Below, piece after piece: positions 10,854 through 20,780 of a stretch of DNA of 64,000 nt. Position 1 is the first letter of the stretch, and each line of letters opens with the position of its first letter. A model generated the notes under the pieces. That model saw only the letters and a program-made list of their open reading frames with translations. It did no database searches and had not been told where the DNA came from. The DNA is from Candidatus Peregrinibacteria bacterium (lineage in GTDB: Bacteria > Patescibacteriota > Gracilibacteria > UM-FILTER-43-11): assembly GCA_016932505.1 (NCBI GenBank), contig JAFGCT010000035.1:1-64000 (forward strand), in the 5' to 3' direction. Position numbers and translations under genes: made by a program.

Positions 10854-11567
10854 ATGGTTGCTAAAAAGAAATATAAAAGAGTAATGTTAAAAATCTCTGG
10901 TGAAGTTCTGGGTAATAACGGAGATGGGATAGATTCGAAAGCACTTAATAAGATAGCTCAGGAAATTGTATCGCTTAATAAAGCGGGAATTGAGGTGGTT
11001 ATTGTTAATGGAGGAGGGAATATATGGAGGTATAGAGATACAAAAGAAGCAGGTATAGAAAGGACTACTTCAGATTATATGGGAATGATGGCTACTATTA
11101 TGAATGGTGTTGCTCTTCAGAGTGCTATTGAAAGACATGGAGTTCATTGTAGAGTGGCATCATCTTTAGACTTGCCTCAGATTGCAGAGCCGTATATTCG
11201 CCGTCGTGCTATGAGACATCTTGAAAAGAAAAGAATAGTAATTTGTGCCGGAGGTACAGGTAATCCATATTTTACAACTGACACTGCGGCAGCGTTGCGC
11301 GCAGTTGAACTTGGATGTGAGATACTTTTAAAAGCCACTAATGTAGATGGGGTATATTCATCAGACCCTAATAAGGATAAAAAAGCAAAATTGTATAAAA
11401 ATCTTACTTATATGGATGCAATTTCCAAGGATTTAAAAGTTATGGATCAAACCGCATTTTCTATGTGTAGAGAAAGTGGGATGAAAGTTGTAGTATTTAA
11501 TATGTATAAAAAAGGAAACATTTTGAAGGCTGCTAAGGGTGAAAGTGTTGGAACTCTTGTTTCTTAA
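10854..11567 (+). CDS. pyrH: UMP kinase
   Basis: KRVMLKISGEVLG, VNGGGNIWR, TDTAAALRAVELGCEILLKATNVDGVY. Confidence 0.96.
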   Translation: MVAKKKYKRVMLKISGEVLGNNGDGIDSKALNKIAQEIVSLNKAGIEVVIVNGGGNIWRYRDTKEAGIERTTSDYMGMMATIMNGVALQSAIERHGVHCRVASSLDLPQIAEPYIRRRAMRHLEKKRIVICAGGTGNPYFTTDTAAALRAVELGCEILLKATNVDGVYSSDPNKDKKAKLYKNLTYMDAISKDLKVMDQTAFSMCRESGMKVVVFNMYKKGNILKAAKGESVGTLVS

Positions 11568-11595
11568 TAAAAAATTTATTTCATAAATATTTATT

Positions 11596-12153
11596 ATGTC
11601 AGATCAAATTTTAAATGATGCAAAAGGAAAGATGCAAAAGGCATACGATTATATGCATGAGGAATTCGCAAAATTACAAACAGGAAGAGCAAACGCCGCT
11701 TTAGTTGAAAACATTATGGTGGAAAGTTTTGGTACTACAATGCCACTTAAAGGTATTGCAAGTATTTCTATTCCTGAATCAAATCAAATTGCAATTCAAC
11801 CATGGAATAGAGATCAGCTTCCTAATGTAGAGAAGGCTATAACAAATGCAAATTTAGGATTGAACCCAAGTAATGATGGTCTGATGATAAGACTAATTCT
11901 TCCTCCTTTAACTGAAGATCGCAGAAAAGACCTTGTGAAACTTGTACATAAGTACGCTGAGGAATCTAAGATATCTATTCGTAATGCCAGACACGAAGCA
12001 AAAACTCAACTTGAGGCACTTGAGAAAAGCAAAGAGATAAGCGAAGACCAACTAGGTGTTTTCGAAAAAAAGCTTCAAGAAGTAGTAGATGAATATAATA
12101 AGAAAGTTGATGAGGCTTCTAAAAATAAGGAGCAGGATGTTATGACTGTTTAA
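11596..12153 (+). CDS. frr: Ribosome recycling factor
   Basis: LQTGRANAALVENI, LPPLTEDRRKDLVKLV, SIRNARHEA. Confidence 0.97.
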   Translation: MSDQILNDAKGKMQKAYDYMHEEFAKLQTGRANAALVENIMVESFGTTMPLKGIASISIPESNQIAIQPWNRDQLPNVEKAITNANLGLNPSNDGLMIRLILPPLTEDRRKDLVKLVHKYAEESKISIRNARHEAKTQLEALEKSKEISEDQLGVFEKKLQEVVDEYNKKVDEASKNKEQDVMTV

Positions 12154-12268
12154 GAAAGATTATTGTGATGATTGAGATTATTGGGATAGTTGGGAATGTA
12201 ATAAATTGCACACCATTTATCCCAATAACCTCAAAAATCCCAAGATCTCCAATAATCCCTAATTAATT

Positions 12269-13381
12269 ATGATAATAGTAACAATAATCGCATTTCTCGT
12301 TGTTTTTTCTGTTCTTATCCTCGTACACGAGATTGGACATTTTGTTATGGCAAGAAAAGCAGGTATAAAAGTAGAGGAGTTTGGAATTGGGCTACCCCCA
12401 AAAGCAAAAGTTCTTTTTAAGGATAAACACGGTACAGCCTATACATTAAACTGGATACCGTTTGGAGGATTTGTAAGAATGTATGGTGAGGATAGTTACG
12501 ACCCAAAAATAGTCAAAGATAACAAAAGTTTTGCATCAAAATCAATTCTTAGGCGTACATCGGTAATTGTTGCAGGTGTTGTAATGAATTTTATACTTGC
12601 GTGGGTGATTATTACTATTGGTTTTACTTTTGGAATGAAGCCTTTTCTTGTTACTGATTCTGATTTGGAGGTTGCAGTTGAAAGCGGTATTGTTGAGGTT
12701 CAGGATGTTTTGTATATTCACGAAATCATCCCTGAATCACCAATATCTTCAACGAATTTAAAAGAAGGTGATTTAATCCTTGAGATTAATGGTGATGCCG
12801 TTACTGGTTCAACTGATTTATCTTCAATGTTTTCAGCTAATCAGATGGTGGGTTTAAAGGCAATTGTTGATGGTGAGGAGCAAGTGATAAATGTAAATAC
12901 TAACGATAACGCAAAGCTTGGTTTTACATTATCAAATGAGCAGGTGGTCGTAGATGTAAAAAACATTTCATATCCAATTTATCAAGCACCTTATGAAGCG
13001 ATTAAGGAAGTTGGAAGACTTTCCGTTCTTACTGTTCAGATGCTTGGAGATGTAATTGTGAGTTTAGTTGCTAAATTTACTGTACCTGAAAATGTTGCGG
13101 GGCCGGTTGGCATAGCAAAAATGACTCATTACTTTGTTCAGCAGGGGCTTATGGCCGTGTTACAATTTACTGCACTTATATCCATATCACTTGGAGTAAT
13201 AAATATCATGCCTTTTCCTGCTTTGGATGGCGGTCGTTTTCTTTTTATAGTATTTGAGGCTATTACGAGAAAAAAACCAAGTGCTAAATGGGAAGCATTA
13301 ATTCATTCTACCGGATTTGTTTTGCTTATGGGATTGATTTTTATTATTACTTGGAATGATATATTGAATTTGTTTAAGTAA
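12269..13381 (+). CDS. rseP: RseP/site-2-type M50 membrane metalloprotease with PDZ
   Basis: LVHEIGHFVMARKAGIKVEEFGIGLPP; NIMPFPALDGG. Confidence 0.93.
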   Translation: MIIVTIIAFLVVFSVLILVHEIGHFVMARKAGIKVEEFGIGLPPKAKVLFKDKHGTAYTLNWIPFGGFVRMYGEDSYDPKIVKDNKSFASKSILRRTSVIVAGVVMNFILAWVIITIGFTFGMKPFLVTDSDLEVAVESGIVEVQDVLYIHEIIPESPISSTNLKEGDLILEINGDAVTGSTDLSSMFSANQMVGLKAIVDGEEQVINVNTNDNAKLGFTLSNEQVVVDVKNISYPIYQAPYEAIKEVGRLSVLTVQMLGDVIVSLVAKFTVPENVAGPVGIAKMTHYFVQQGLMAVLQFTALISISLGVINIMPFPALDGGRFLFIVFEAITRKKPSAKWEALIHSTGFVLLMGLIFIITWNDILNLFK

Positions 13382-13384
13382 CAG

Positions 13385-13461
13385 TTATCATTTATCACTT
13401 ATCATTTATCACTTATCATTTATCACTTATCATTTATCAATTATCATTTAACATTTATCAT
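13385..13461. repeat. Eleven consecutive heptamers TTATCA(T/C/A) (one TTAACAT)
   Basis: Counted directly, ~200 bp upstream of dnaA. Confidence 0.97.
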
Positions 13462-13664
13462 TTTTTTTAAGGTTTAATAAATTGTTTATCTTTATCCAAA
13501 ATGACGAATCTCACATGTTAAATGATAATTGTATTCTTACGTCAATCTAAATACTCTTTTAAATTGATGAGAAATCGTTTAGTATAAGTTTCTCCAAAAA
13601 AAATAAATATATCATCTCGCACTGGACAAAACTCTATTTTTTTATTTTTCGAAGTTCTTAAATT

Positions 13665-15077
13665 ATGAACCTTAAAGATCTCTGGGTCTCAATCATAAAG
13701 AAATTATCTGAAGAGTTGGATAGGGCTCAGATTATTACATGGTTTAAGAATACGGCTGCGCTTTCTTTTGAAGATGGTATTTTGGTTATAGGTTTACCTA
13801 CTCCTTTTTACTCAAATTGGCATATGACTCATTTTGCCAAAATGACATTTAAAGCAGCTCAAAGTGTAGAGCCTAATGTTAAAGAAGTAACATATTCAGT
13901 CGATAATTCACTAAATGATTCAGATTCCCGTACAGTTGATATTCTTAAATATTTCCCCGAGAATCAAGCAAGAAAGCTACCTAACAAAAATGAAAGGGTG
14001 ACTAAAGAAGGAGTTGTTACTAAGATCTTCAATCAAAAATATACCCTTGATAACTTTATTATTGCACCAGAAAACAGACTTGCTCATGCAGCTTGCCAGA
14101 ATGTTGCTAAGTATCCAGGTCAAAACTATAACCCTTTATTTATTTATGGAGGAGTTGGACTAGGAAAGACACATTTATTACAAGGTACTGGTAATGAGAT
14201 TATGAGGAATGACCCAAGTCGATTTGTAGTATATACAACTACTGAAAACTTTGTTAATGAGGTTGTTGGAGCTATTCAGGCAAGAAATATGAACGCAATT
14301 CGTAATAAATACAGAAGGGTTGATTGCTTAATTATTGATGATGTTCAGTTTATAGCTAATAAAGACAGAACGCAGGAAGAATTTTTTCACACTTTTAATG
14401 CACTGTATGAATCTGGAAAGCAGATAATTATTAGTTCAGATAGACCTCCACAGGAATTAAAACTTTTGAACGAAAGACTTATTTCTCGTTTTGAATCAGG
14501 AATGACTGTTGATGTAAAAATGCCTGATTATGAAACAAGACTCGCTATTTTGCATAATAAATGTCAGGAAGCGCAGGTTTTCATTAATTCTGATGTGCTT
14601 GAATTTATTGCATTTAATGTAACAAGTTCAGTTCGCTCCCTAGAGGGTGTTTTAAAAAGAGCGATTGCTAGATATGAGCTTGAAAGAACTTCACCAACAA
14701 TAAAAGCCATTGCAGAAATGCTTCGTGAAACAAAGAATGAAGTTAAGATGATTGGTTTTACAACTCAGGATCCGGCACCAAGATGTGCGGTTACAATTGA
14801 TTCACTTATAGATTCGGTCTCCAGTTATTTTTCAGTTCCAAAAAGCGAAGTTGTCGGCACATCACGTGCACGTGAATGTATGGTTCCTCGTCAGGTTATT
14901 ATGTATCTGGCAAAAACTAAGTTAAGAATGTCACTTTCTAAAATAGGGGATTTACTTGGCAACAGAAACCACACAACCGTTATGCATTCAGTTAACAGAA
15001 TTAATGACCAATTAAAAAACGATCGACAGCTATTGCGCGATATGAATGCAATTACTAAAGAAGTTGGAATACATTAA
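13665..15077 (+). CDS. dnaA: Chromosomal replication initiator DnaA
   Basis: Walker A GGVGLGKTHLLQ, LIIDDVQFI, domain IV GDLLGNRNHTTVMHSVNRI. Confidence 0.98.
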   Translation: MNLKDLWVSIIKKLSEELDRAQIITWFKNTAALSFEDGILVIGLPTPFYSNWHMTHFAKMTFKAAQSVEPNVKEVTYSVDNSLNDSDSRTVDILKYFPENQARKLPNKNERVTKEGVVTKIFNQKYTLDNFIIAPENRLAHAACQNVAKYPGQNYNPLFIYGGVGLGKTHLLQGTGNEIMRNDPSRFVVYTTTENFVNEVVGAIQARNMNAIRNKYRRVDCLIIDDVQFIANKDRTQEEFFHTFNALYESGKQIIISSDRPPQELKLLNERLISRFESGMTVDVKMPDYETRLAILHNKCQEAQVFINSDVLEFIAFNVTSSVRSLEGVLKRAIARYELERTSPTIKAIAEMLRETKNEVKMIGFTTQDPAPRCAVTIDSLIDSVSSYFSVPKSEVVGTSRARECMVPRQVIMYLAKTKLRMSLSKIGDLLGNRNHTTVMHSVNRINDQLKNDRQLLRDMNAITKEVGIH

Positions 15078-15124
15078 GATTTGTGATTTGTGAATCTTGA
15101 TTTGAGATTTTTCTTTTAATAAAA

Positions 15125-15151
15125 AATCCCGAAGATATTTCTTACGGGATT
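15125..15151. terminator. Hairpin AATCCCG...CGGGATT between dnaA and convergent ORF
   Basis: Inverted repeat flanked by A/T-rich tracts. Confidence 0.55.
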
Positions 15152-15187
15152 AGTTTGTAAATTTATAAATTACAAATCTCAAATTCA

Positions 15188-15592
15188 TTAGTATCTGCAG
15201 AACGTTTCAATAAAAGAGCCACAGAAGTGTTTTAGTTCATCCTTGATGGCTTTTACCTCCCATTCTGTAATTCCTTCTTCTACAACGTTGTCGTGCATAA
15301 TTTGAGAACTTCTGTTATATGTTTTAGCTGCATCAGTTGTGTTTTTTTCAATCTGTGCAGAAAGAGTCATTTCTGCGTTGCATTTATGACAATTAACATC
15401 AAACAGGCATTCGTTATCTACAATATCGTTTATACGAATATTATGTGGAAGTATCTGCGAGTTGCATTGAGGGCAGTTTAATGTTTGTGAAATCTGTGTA
15501 TAGATTTCGTGTATGTCATGATGGTTCAAATTTTTCATTTTATTTTTTTTGTGAAATCCCTCCATTATAGCAGAAATATAATGAAAAATCAA
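15188..15592 (-). CDS. Zinc-ribbon hypothetical protein
   Basis: CPQC...CHKC pairs; family not recognised. Confidence 0.6.
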   Translation of the reverse strand: MIFHYISAIMEGFHKKNKMKNLNHHDIHEIYTQISQTLNCPQCNSQILPHNIRINDIVDNECLFDVNCHKCNAEMTLSAQIEKNTTDAAKTYNRSSQIMHDNVVEEGITEWEVKAIKDELKHFCGSFIETFCRY

Positions 15593-15652
15593 TACGCATA
15601 AGGTATAATCATGTAATGATGTGATGACGAAATGACGAATTATGTCATATCG

Positions 15653-16240
15653 TTATTTATTACTTTTTTCAATTTTCTCCATTTTTGCCGGATTCCATTT
15701 ACTTATAGGATTAGATTTACCCCTTTCTTGTCCTTTCCGCTTTTTATTTGTGGTATATATCTGACCATCGACTTTAACTTTTACATACCCACTTGGGTGA
15801 TGACCTTCAATTGTACCTGTAAGAATCCTTCCAATTCCTGGTCTATTTATAAACTCATTTGTTGTTACCCTTGTACCAATTACATCTAACCCTTTTTCTA
15901 AAATTATTTTAGCTCTATTTTGATTTAAATAATGTTTTGGCGTTATTTGATTAAGAGGCGTTACGCCTGTTTTTTTGCAGTATTCCATGTATATTTTCTG
16001 AGCATCACTTACGGTATTTATACATTTATCATAAGCATTCCTTACTTCATTTTTAAAAGGCACTCTACCTTTATTTAAGGACATTATTGTTTTTACCTTT
16101 TTACGTATTTCTTCAAGTTGATCAGATGTGATAATGGTTTCGTTTTGCTTAGCTACCTCTAAAATCTCAGCATCAATTTCCGAGTCATTTGGTAATTCGA
16201 ATTCTATTGTCTTTGGAATAATCGAAGCCATACAAAACAA
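15653..16240 (-). CDS. Hypothetical protein
   Basis: Long ORF with coding-like composition; no recognised domain. Confidence 0.6.
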   Translation of the reverse strand: MFCMASIIPKTIEFELPNDSEIDAEILEVAKQNETIITSDQLEEIRKKVKTIMSLNKGRVPFKNEVRNAYDKCINTVSDAQKIYMEYCKKTGVTPLNQITPKHYLNQNRAKIILEKGLDVIGTRVTTNEFINRPGIGRILTGTIEGHHPSGYVKVKVDGQIYTTNKKRKGQERGKSNPISKWNPAKMEKIEKSNK

Positions 16241-16342
16241 TTTTTAAAAAGGATATTATAATATCATATAATACAACTTGTGATAAATTACTTTAAATAG
16301 AAAGATAAAACCTACTAAATCAGTTAATTCAATATTAAACTC

Positions 16343-17614
16343 TTAATTCTCAAAAACCATTCCTTTTACCAATGTCATAACCGGCCAGCCTTTAAGCACC
16401 TTTCCATTAAAAGGTGAGTTTTTGCCTTTAGAAACAAAAAGGGATGTGCTTACTTTTTCATCAGTTTCAATATCCAAAACTGTAATATCAGCTTGGAATC
16501 CAGTTTGAAGCCGTCCAACTGGGAGGTTTGCAAGTTTGGCTGGTTTAATAGTCATTAGTCCTATAACGTCTACCAATTCCATTCCTTGTTTAAAATGTAA
16601 TTCGGTTATAGTAGCAGGCACAGAAATCTCAAGCCCAGAAAAACCAAAAGCAGAAGAAGCTAGATCATGATTCTTATCAATAGCGGTGTGTGGTGCGTGA
16701 TCGGTTACTATGCAGTCCAATGTACCGTCTTTAAGTCCTCCTATAACAGCTAATCTGTCTTCCTCGGTACGAAGTGGGGGGTTAACCTTTGCTTGTGAGC
16801 CTTGGACTAATACTTCGTCTTCTGTGAATGTAATGTGATGTGGTGTTGCGTCTGCTGTAATCAATGCGGATTCCATTTTAGCTTTACGTATTAAATCGAC
16901 TGATTCTTTTGTGCTAAGGTGAGTAAAATGAGCTCTAGCGCCGGTTTTTAAAGCAAGGCGAATTCCACGTTCTACTGCTTTCCATTCTTTTTCATTTGGC
17001 TGACCTTCTACATTTAATTGTTCGCTAACTTTACCTTTGTTTATAAGGCCATTGGGAGCTATAGACATTATTTCGGGATGAGTCATTACTATAAGGTCAA
17101 ACTGCTTTGCTTTTTCGTATGCTTTTTCCAATAGGCCTTCGTCATCTATATCAAATCCATCATCCGTAATGAATTTAATGCCAAACCTAGGATATCTGAT
17201 TATATCAGCAAGTTCTTCGCCCATTAATTTTTTTGTAATTGCTCCCACTATTTGAACATTTATTCTGGCATCTTGAATTAACTTTAAATATCTGTCGATA
17301 TTTTCCATACAATCTAACTTTGGGCTTGTGTTAGGCATACAGAAAACAGTTGTAATTCCGCCATTGCGAGCAGCTCTTGTACCTGTTTCTATTGTTTCTT
17401 TATCCGCCTGATCCATGTCCCTTAAATGAACGTGCAAATCGATGACACCCGGAATCACCAATTTACCTGTGACGTCTATAACGTTCATTCCCATTTCTGG
17501 TTCAATTTTTCCTATCGCTGATATTTTATCGTCTTCAATCAAAATATCCGTGACTTCATCGCGTTTTGTTTCAGGGTCAATTATTCGGCCGTTTTTTAAT
17601 AGTATTTTACTCAT
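16343..17614 (-). CDS. pyrC: Dihydroorotase
   Basis: GVIDLHVHLRDMDQADKETIETGTRAARNGGITTVFCMPNT; CIVTDHAPHT. Confidence 0.95.
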   Translation of the reverse strand: MSKILLKNGRIIDPETKRDEVTDILIEDDKISAIGKIEPEMGMNVIDVTGKLVIPGVIDLHVHLRDMDQADKETIETGTRAARNGGITTVFCMPNTSPKLDCMENIDRYLKLIQDARINVQIVGAITKKLMGEELADIIRYPRFGIKFITDDGFDIDDEGLLEKAYEKAKQFDLIVMTHPEIMSIAPNGLINKGKVSEQLNVEGQPNEKEWKAVERGIRLALKTGARAHFTHLSTKESVDLIRKAKMESALITADATPHHITFTEDEVLVQGSQAKVNPPLRTEEDRLAVIGGLKDGTLDCIVTDHAPHTAIDKNHDLASSAFGFSGLEISVPATITELHFKQGMELVDVIGLMTIKPAKLANLPVGRLQTGFQADITVLDIETDEKVSTSLFVSKGKNSPFNGKVLKGWPVMTLVKGMVFEN

Positions 17615-17681
17615 TATTTGTGTATTGCGATGTGCGTAGTGTGATGTGCGTAAAAAGCATTACGCAAGACGCAAATCGAAT

Positions 17682-18596
17682 TTATTTGTAATAGTTTTTA
17701 GATAAATTCTTAAGTAATGCCATTCTCATGTAAACTCCATTTTCAACTTGCCTAAAGCAAGCGGATTGTATCATGTCGTCTACTTCCGGAGTGATTTCAT
17801 CTACCCGAGGAAGGGGATGAAGTATGCGAAGAGATTCTTTTCCAAGCTTTACCGTTTCCGGTGTCATTATGTAGGAACCCTTCAATTTTACATATTCTGC
17901 TTCACTCTCAAATCTTTCCTGTTGGATTCTTGTCATATATACAACGTCTATTTCTGGCATTTTGGCATCCAGATCGTTTGTTTCTTCGAATTCAATACCT
18001 TTATCTTTAAGCATTTGAATGTATTTTTCCGGTACTCTAAGTTCATTCGGACTTATATAAATGACTTTTTTTGGATTATATAAGCAAAGTATATAAGTAA
18101 GGCTATGAACAGTTCGTCCATACTTTAGGTCTCCAATAAATGCGATAGTTTTTCCGTCTATTCCACCGACTTCACGCTTAATTGTATAAATATCCAATAG
18201 AGATTGAGTTGGGTGTTGGTTCGGGCCGTCACCAGCGTTAAGGAAAGGTTTATCTGTATAATTTATAGCTTCCTCAGCTGCGCCTGAGGTGGGATGGCGC
18301 ATTACAATTATATCGGCATATTTATCTACAACTCTAATTGTATCCGCCAGGGTTTCACCTTTAGTTACTGAAGAGGTTTTTGGATCAGCTATGGTAATTA
18401 CAGATGAGCCAAGTCGGTGGGCAGCTGTTTCAAATGAAAGTCTCGTTCTTGTTGATGGCTCAAGGAATACCGTTGCTACAACCTTTCCTTTTAAATCTTC
18501 TGTGTTTTTCCCTCTAAGTCTTTCGGCTTCTTCCATAAAAAAATCAACTTCTTCGCGTGTAAGATTCGCGGAAGTTGTAAGTTGAGTACGTTCCAT
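17682..18596 (-). CDS. pyrB: Aspartate carbamoyltransferase catalytic subunit
   Basis: FLEPSTRTRLSFETA; MRHPTSGAAEEA; GDGPNQHPTQSLLDIYTI; HPLPRVDEI. Confidence 0.96.
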   Translation of the reverse strand: MERTQLTTSANLTREEVDFFMEEAERLRGKNTEDLKGKVVATVFLEPSTRTRLSFETAAHRLGSSVITIADPKTSSVTKGETLADTIRVVDKYADIIVMRHPTSGAAEEAINYTDKPFLNAGDGPNQHPTQSLLDIYTIKREVGGIDGKTIAFIGDLKYGRTVHSLTYILCLYNPKKVIYISPNELRVPEKYIQMLKDKGIEFEETNDLDAKMPEIDVVYMTRIQQERFESEAEYVKLKGSYIMTPETVKLGKESLRILHPLPRVDEITPEVDDMIQSACFRQVENGVYMRMALLKNLSKNYYK

Positions 18597-18719
18597 AGTT
18601 TTGTGATTAGTTTTCTATACTATTGTATTACAATTTTTTAAAATTACAAGATTACAAAATCAACTGGCGTTTTTTGTGTTATATACTACAATGAGTGTAC
18701 TTTTTTAATTTGAATCAAA

Positions 18720-20000
18720 ATGCATTTTGCAGATGAAGCTGAAATCAATGTAAAAGCCGGTAAGGGTGGAGATGGGTGTATGTCTTTCCGTCGAGAAAAG
18801 TTTGTAGAAAGAGGTGGACCGGACGGAGGTAATGGTGGTTACGGTGGTAGTATAATTTTTGAAGCAGATGGGAATCTGAATACTTTGGTTAATTTTGTCA
18901 GTAAGAAACATTTTGAAGCGAAAAAGGGGACGCAAGGAATGGGTAAAAATATGGCTGGTAAAGACGGAGAAGACATTCTTTTAAAAGTTCCAATGGGAAC
19001 ACTTATATACGATAAAATCGACAATAGCCTGATTGCTGACCTTACTAGGCATGGACAACAAGTAATTGTTGCTCGTGGAGGAATTGGAGGAAAAGGGAAT
19101 GCTAATTTTGTTTCTTCTATCCGTAGGTCACCTGATTTTGCGGAAGTTGGTGAACCGGGAGAAGAGAAGGATTTAAGGCTTGAGTTAAAATTGATTGCTG
19201 ATGTGGCAATTATTGGTTACCCAAGTGTTGGTAAATCCACTTTAATATCTCGTATTTCAAATGCTCGTCCTAAAATTGCCGATTATCCGTTTACAACACT
19301 TGTCCCAAACCTTGGAGTTGTAAATGTTGATAAAACAGATTTTCTTGTAGCCGATATTCCAGGATTGATTGAAGGAGCTCATGAAGGGAAGGGGTTGGGG
19401 ATTGAATTCTTAAGACATATTGAAAGAACGAAAATTCTTGTTCACATTTTAGATGTTAATCATGAGAATCTTCGTGATGAATACAATAAGCTTAATGAAG
19501 AACTTAAGCTTTATAGCAATGAACTGGCTAAGAAGCCTCAATTACTTGTTATTAATAAAACTGACACTACAATACCGGAGATCATTGATGAAATTAAAAA
19601 GGAATTTAAAAAAGAAAAACCAATTTTTATTTCTGCCGTAACGGGTGAGGGGATTGATAAATTTTTATATAAACTGAAAGATGAAGTTGTTAAGCTACGG
19701 ACCAAGAAAGTTTCAGATTCTACGACCAAGATTGCAAAAAAAGTATTTAGACCACATTTGGATTTGCCAGATACTAAACAATATACTATTGAGAAAACTG
19801 ATGATGGATTTAGAATTATTGGTAAGCGCATTGAACAACTCGCTATTATGACAGATATGAGTAAAAGAGGCGGAATTTTTCGTATGCATGATATTCTCAA
19901 TAAGATTGGTGTATATAAAAAAATCATAAATATGGGTGCTAAAACCGGTGATAAGATTTATATTGGTGAGCGTATATTTGATTTTACAGAAATTGATTGA
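18720..20000 (+). CDS. obgE: GTPase ObgE/CgtA
   Basis: Obg fold GKGGDGCMSFRREKFVERGGPDGG; G1 GYPSVGKST; DIPGLIEGA; C-terminal OCT domain. Confidence 0.97.
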   Translation: MHFADEAEINVKAGKGGDGCMSFRREKFVERGGPDGGNGGYGGSIIFEADGNLNTLVNFVSKKHFEAKKGTQGMGKNMAGKDGEDILLKVPMGTLIYDKIDNSLIADLTRHGQQVIVARGGIGGKGNANFVSSIRRSPDFAEVGEPGEEKDLRLELKLIADVAIIGYPSVGKSTLISRISNARPKIADYPFTTLVPNLGVVNVDKTDFLVADIPGLIEGAHEGKGLGIEFLRHIERTKILVHILDVNHENLRDEYNKLNEELKLYSNELAKKPQLLVINKTDTTIPEIIDEIKKEFKKEKPIFISAVTGEGIDKFLYKLKDEVVKLRTKKVSDSTTKIAKKVFRPHLDLPDTKQYTIEKTDDGFRIIGKRIEQLAIMTDMSKRGGIFRMHDILNKIGVYKKIINMGAKTGDKIYIGERIFDFTEID

Positions 20001-20091
20001 AAACGTGAAAATAAAGTAATTAGTATATTATTTTTACTTTTTCACACTTTCAAGTTTTCACTTTTTCACATTTTCAATGTATATTAATGTT

Positions 20092-20658
20092 ATGAAATTA
20101 ATAGTTGGACTTGGAAATCCTGGAAAACAATATGAAAAGACTCGGCATAATGCGGGGTTTATTGCTATTGATTATTTGGCTAGGCATTTTGGTTTTGAGA
20201 AATTTAAGAAAATGGATAAATTTAGTTCCGAAATTGCAGAAGGTGTAATTGCTGGCGAGAAATCCATGCTTGTAAAACCTCTGACTTATATGAATTTATC
20301 AGGACAGGCTGTTTCATCTATTTTGAATTTTTATAAAATACCTATTGAAGACTTTATTTTGATTTATGACGATGCTTATGTTGATTTTGGTTCAATGCGA
20401 ATTAAGCCTGATGGTTCATCTGGTGGACATAATGGAGTTCAATCTGTAATTGATAGTCTTGCAACTCAGGGCTTTACCAGAATAAGATTAGGAATAAAAC
20501 AGATTACTCCATTTGCAGGGCCTTTGGAGGCTTATGTACTTGGTAAGCTTTCGGATAACGAACATGAGAGGCTTAATGATATAACAGAGAAATTACCTGA
20601 AATATTGAAAAGTTTATTCGATGGAAAGATTGAAGAAGTGATGAATGAAAATAATTAG
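20092..20658 (+). CDS. pth: Peptidyl-tRNA hydrolase (track ORF starts at 20077; M at 20092 more likely)
   Basis: MKLIVGLGNPGKQYEKTRHNAGF; GGHNGVQSV. Confidence 0.95.
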   Translation: MKLIVGLGNPGKQYEKTRHNAGFIAIDYLARHFGFEKFKKMDKFSSEIAEGVIAGEKSMLVKPLTYMNLSGQAVSSILNFYKIPIEDFILIYDDAYVDFGSMRIKPDGSSGGHNGVQSVIDSLATQGFTRIRLGIKQITPFAGPLEAYVLGKLSDNEHERLNDITEKLPEILKSLFDGKIEEVMNENN

Positions 20659-20705
20659 TTCTTCCAAAAAAATTGCCACTGACTTGATGTCAGAAACAAT
20701 TTCTT

Positions 20706-20780
20706 TGGCTCGGGAGGAGGGATTCGAACCCCCGAATGCCGGTACCAAAAACCGGTGCCTTACCACTTGGCGACTCCCGA
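20706..20780 (-). tRNA. tRNA-Gln (anticodon TTG), CCA encoded
   Basis: Minus strand TCGGGAG...CTCCCGA acceptor, anticodon loop TTTTGGT, GGTTCGAATCC T-arm, CCA. Confidence 0.95.

Noticed and set aside
13385-13461. Definite oriC call
   Set aside because: No full DnaA-box cluster could be read and GC skew was not computed; kept only as a hypothesis
15632-15889. Plus-strand 85-aa ORF
   Set aside because: Antisense to the better-supported 15653-16240 minus-strand ORF
19538-19927. Minus-strand 129-aa ORF
   Set aside because: Shadow ORF inside obgE
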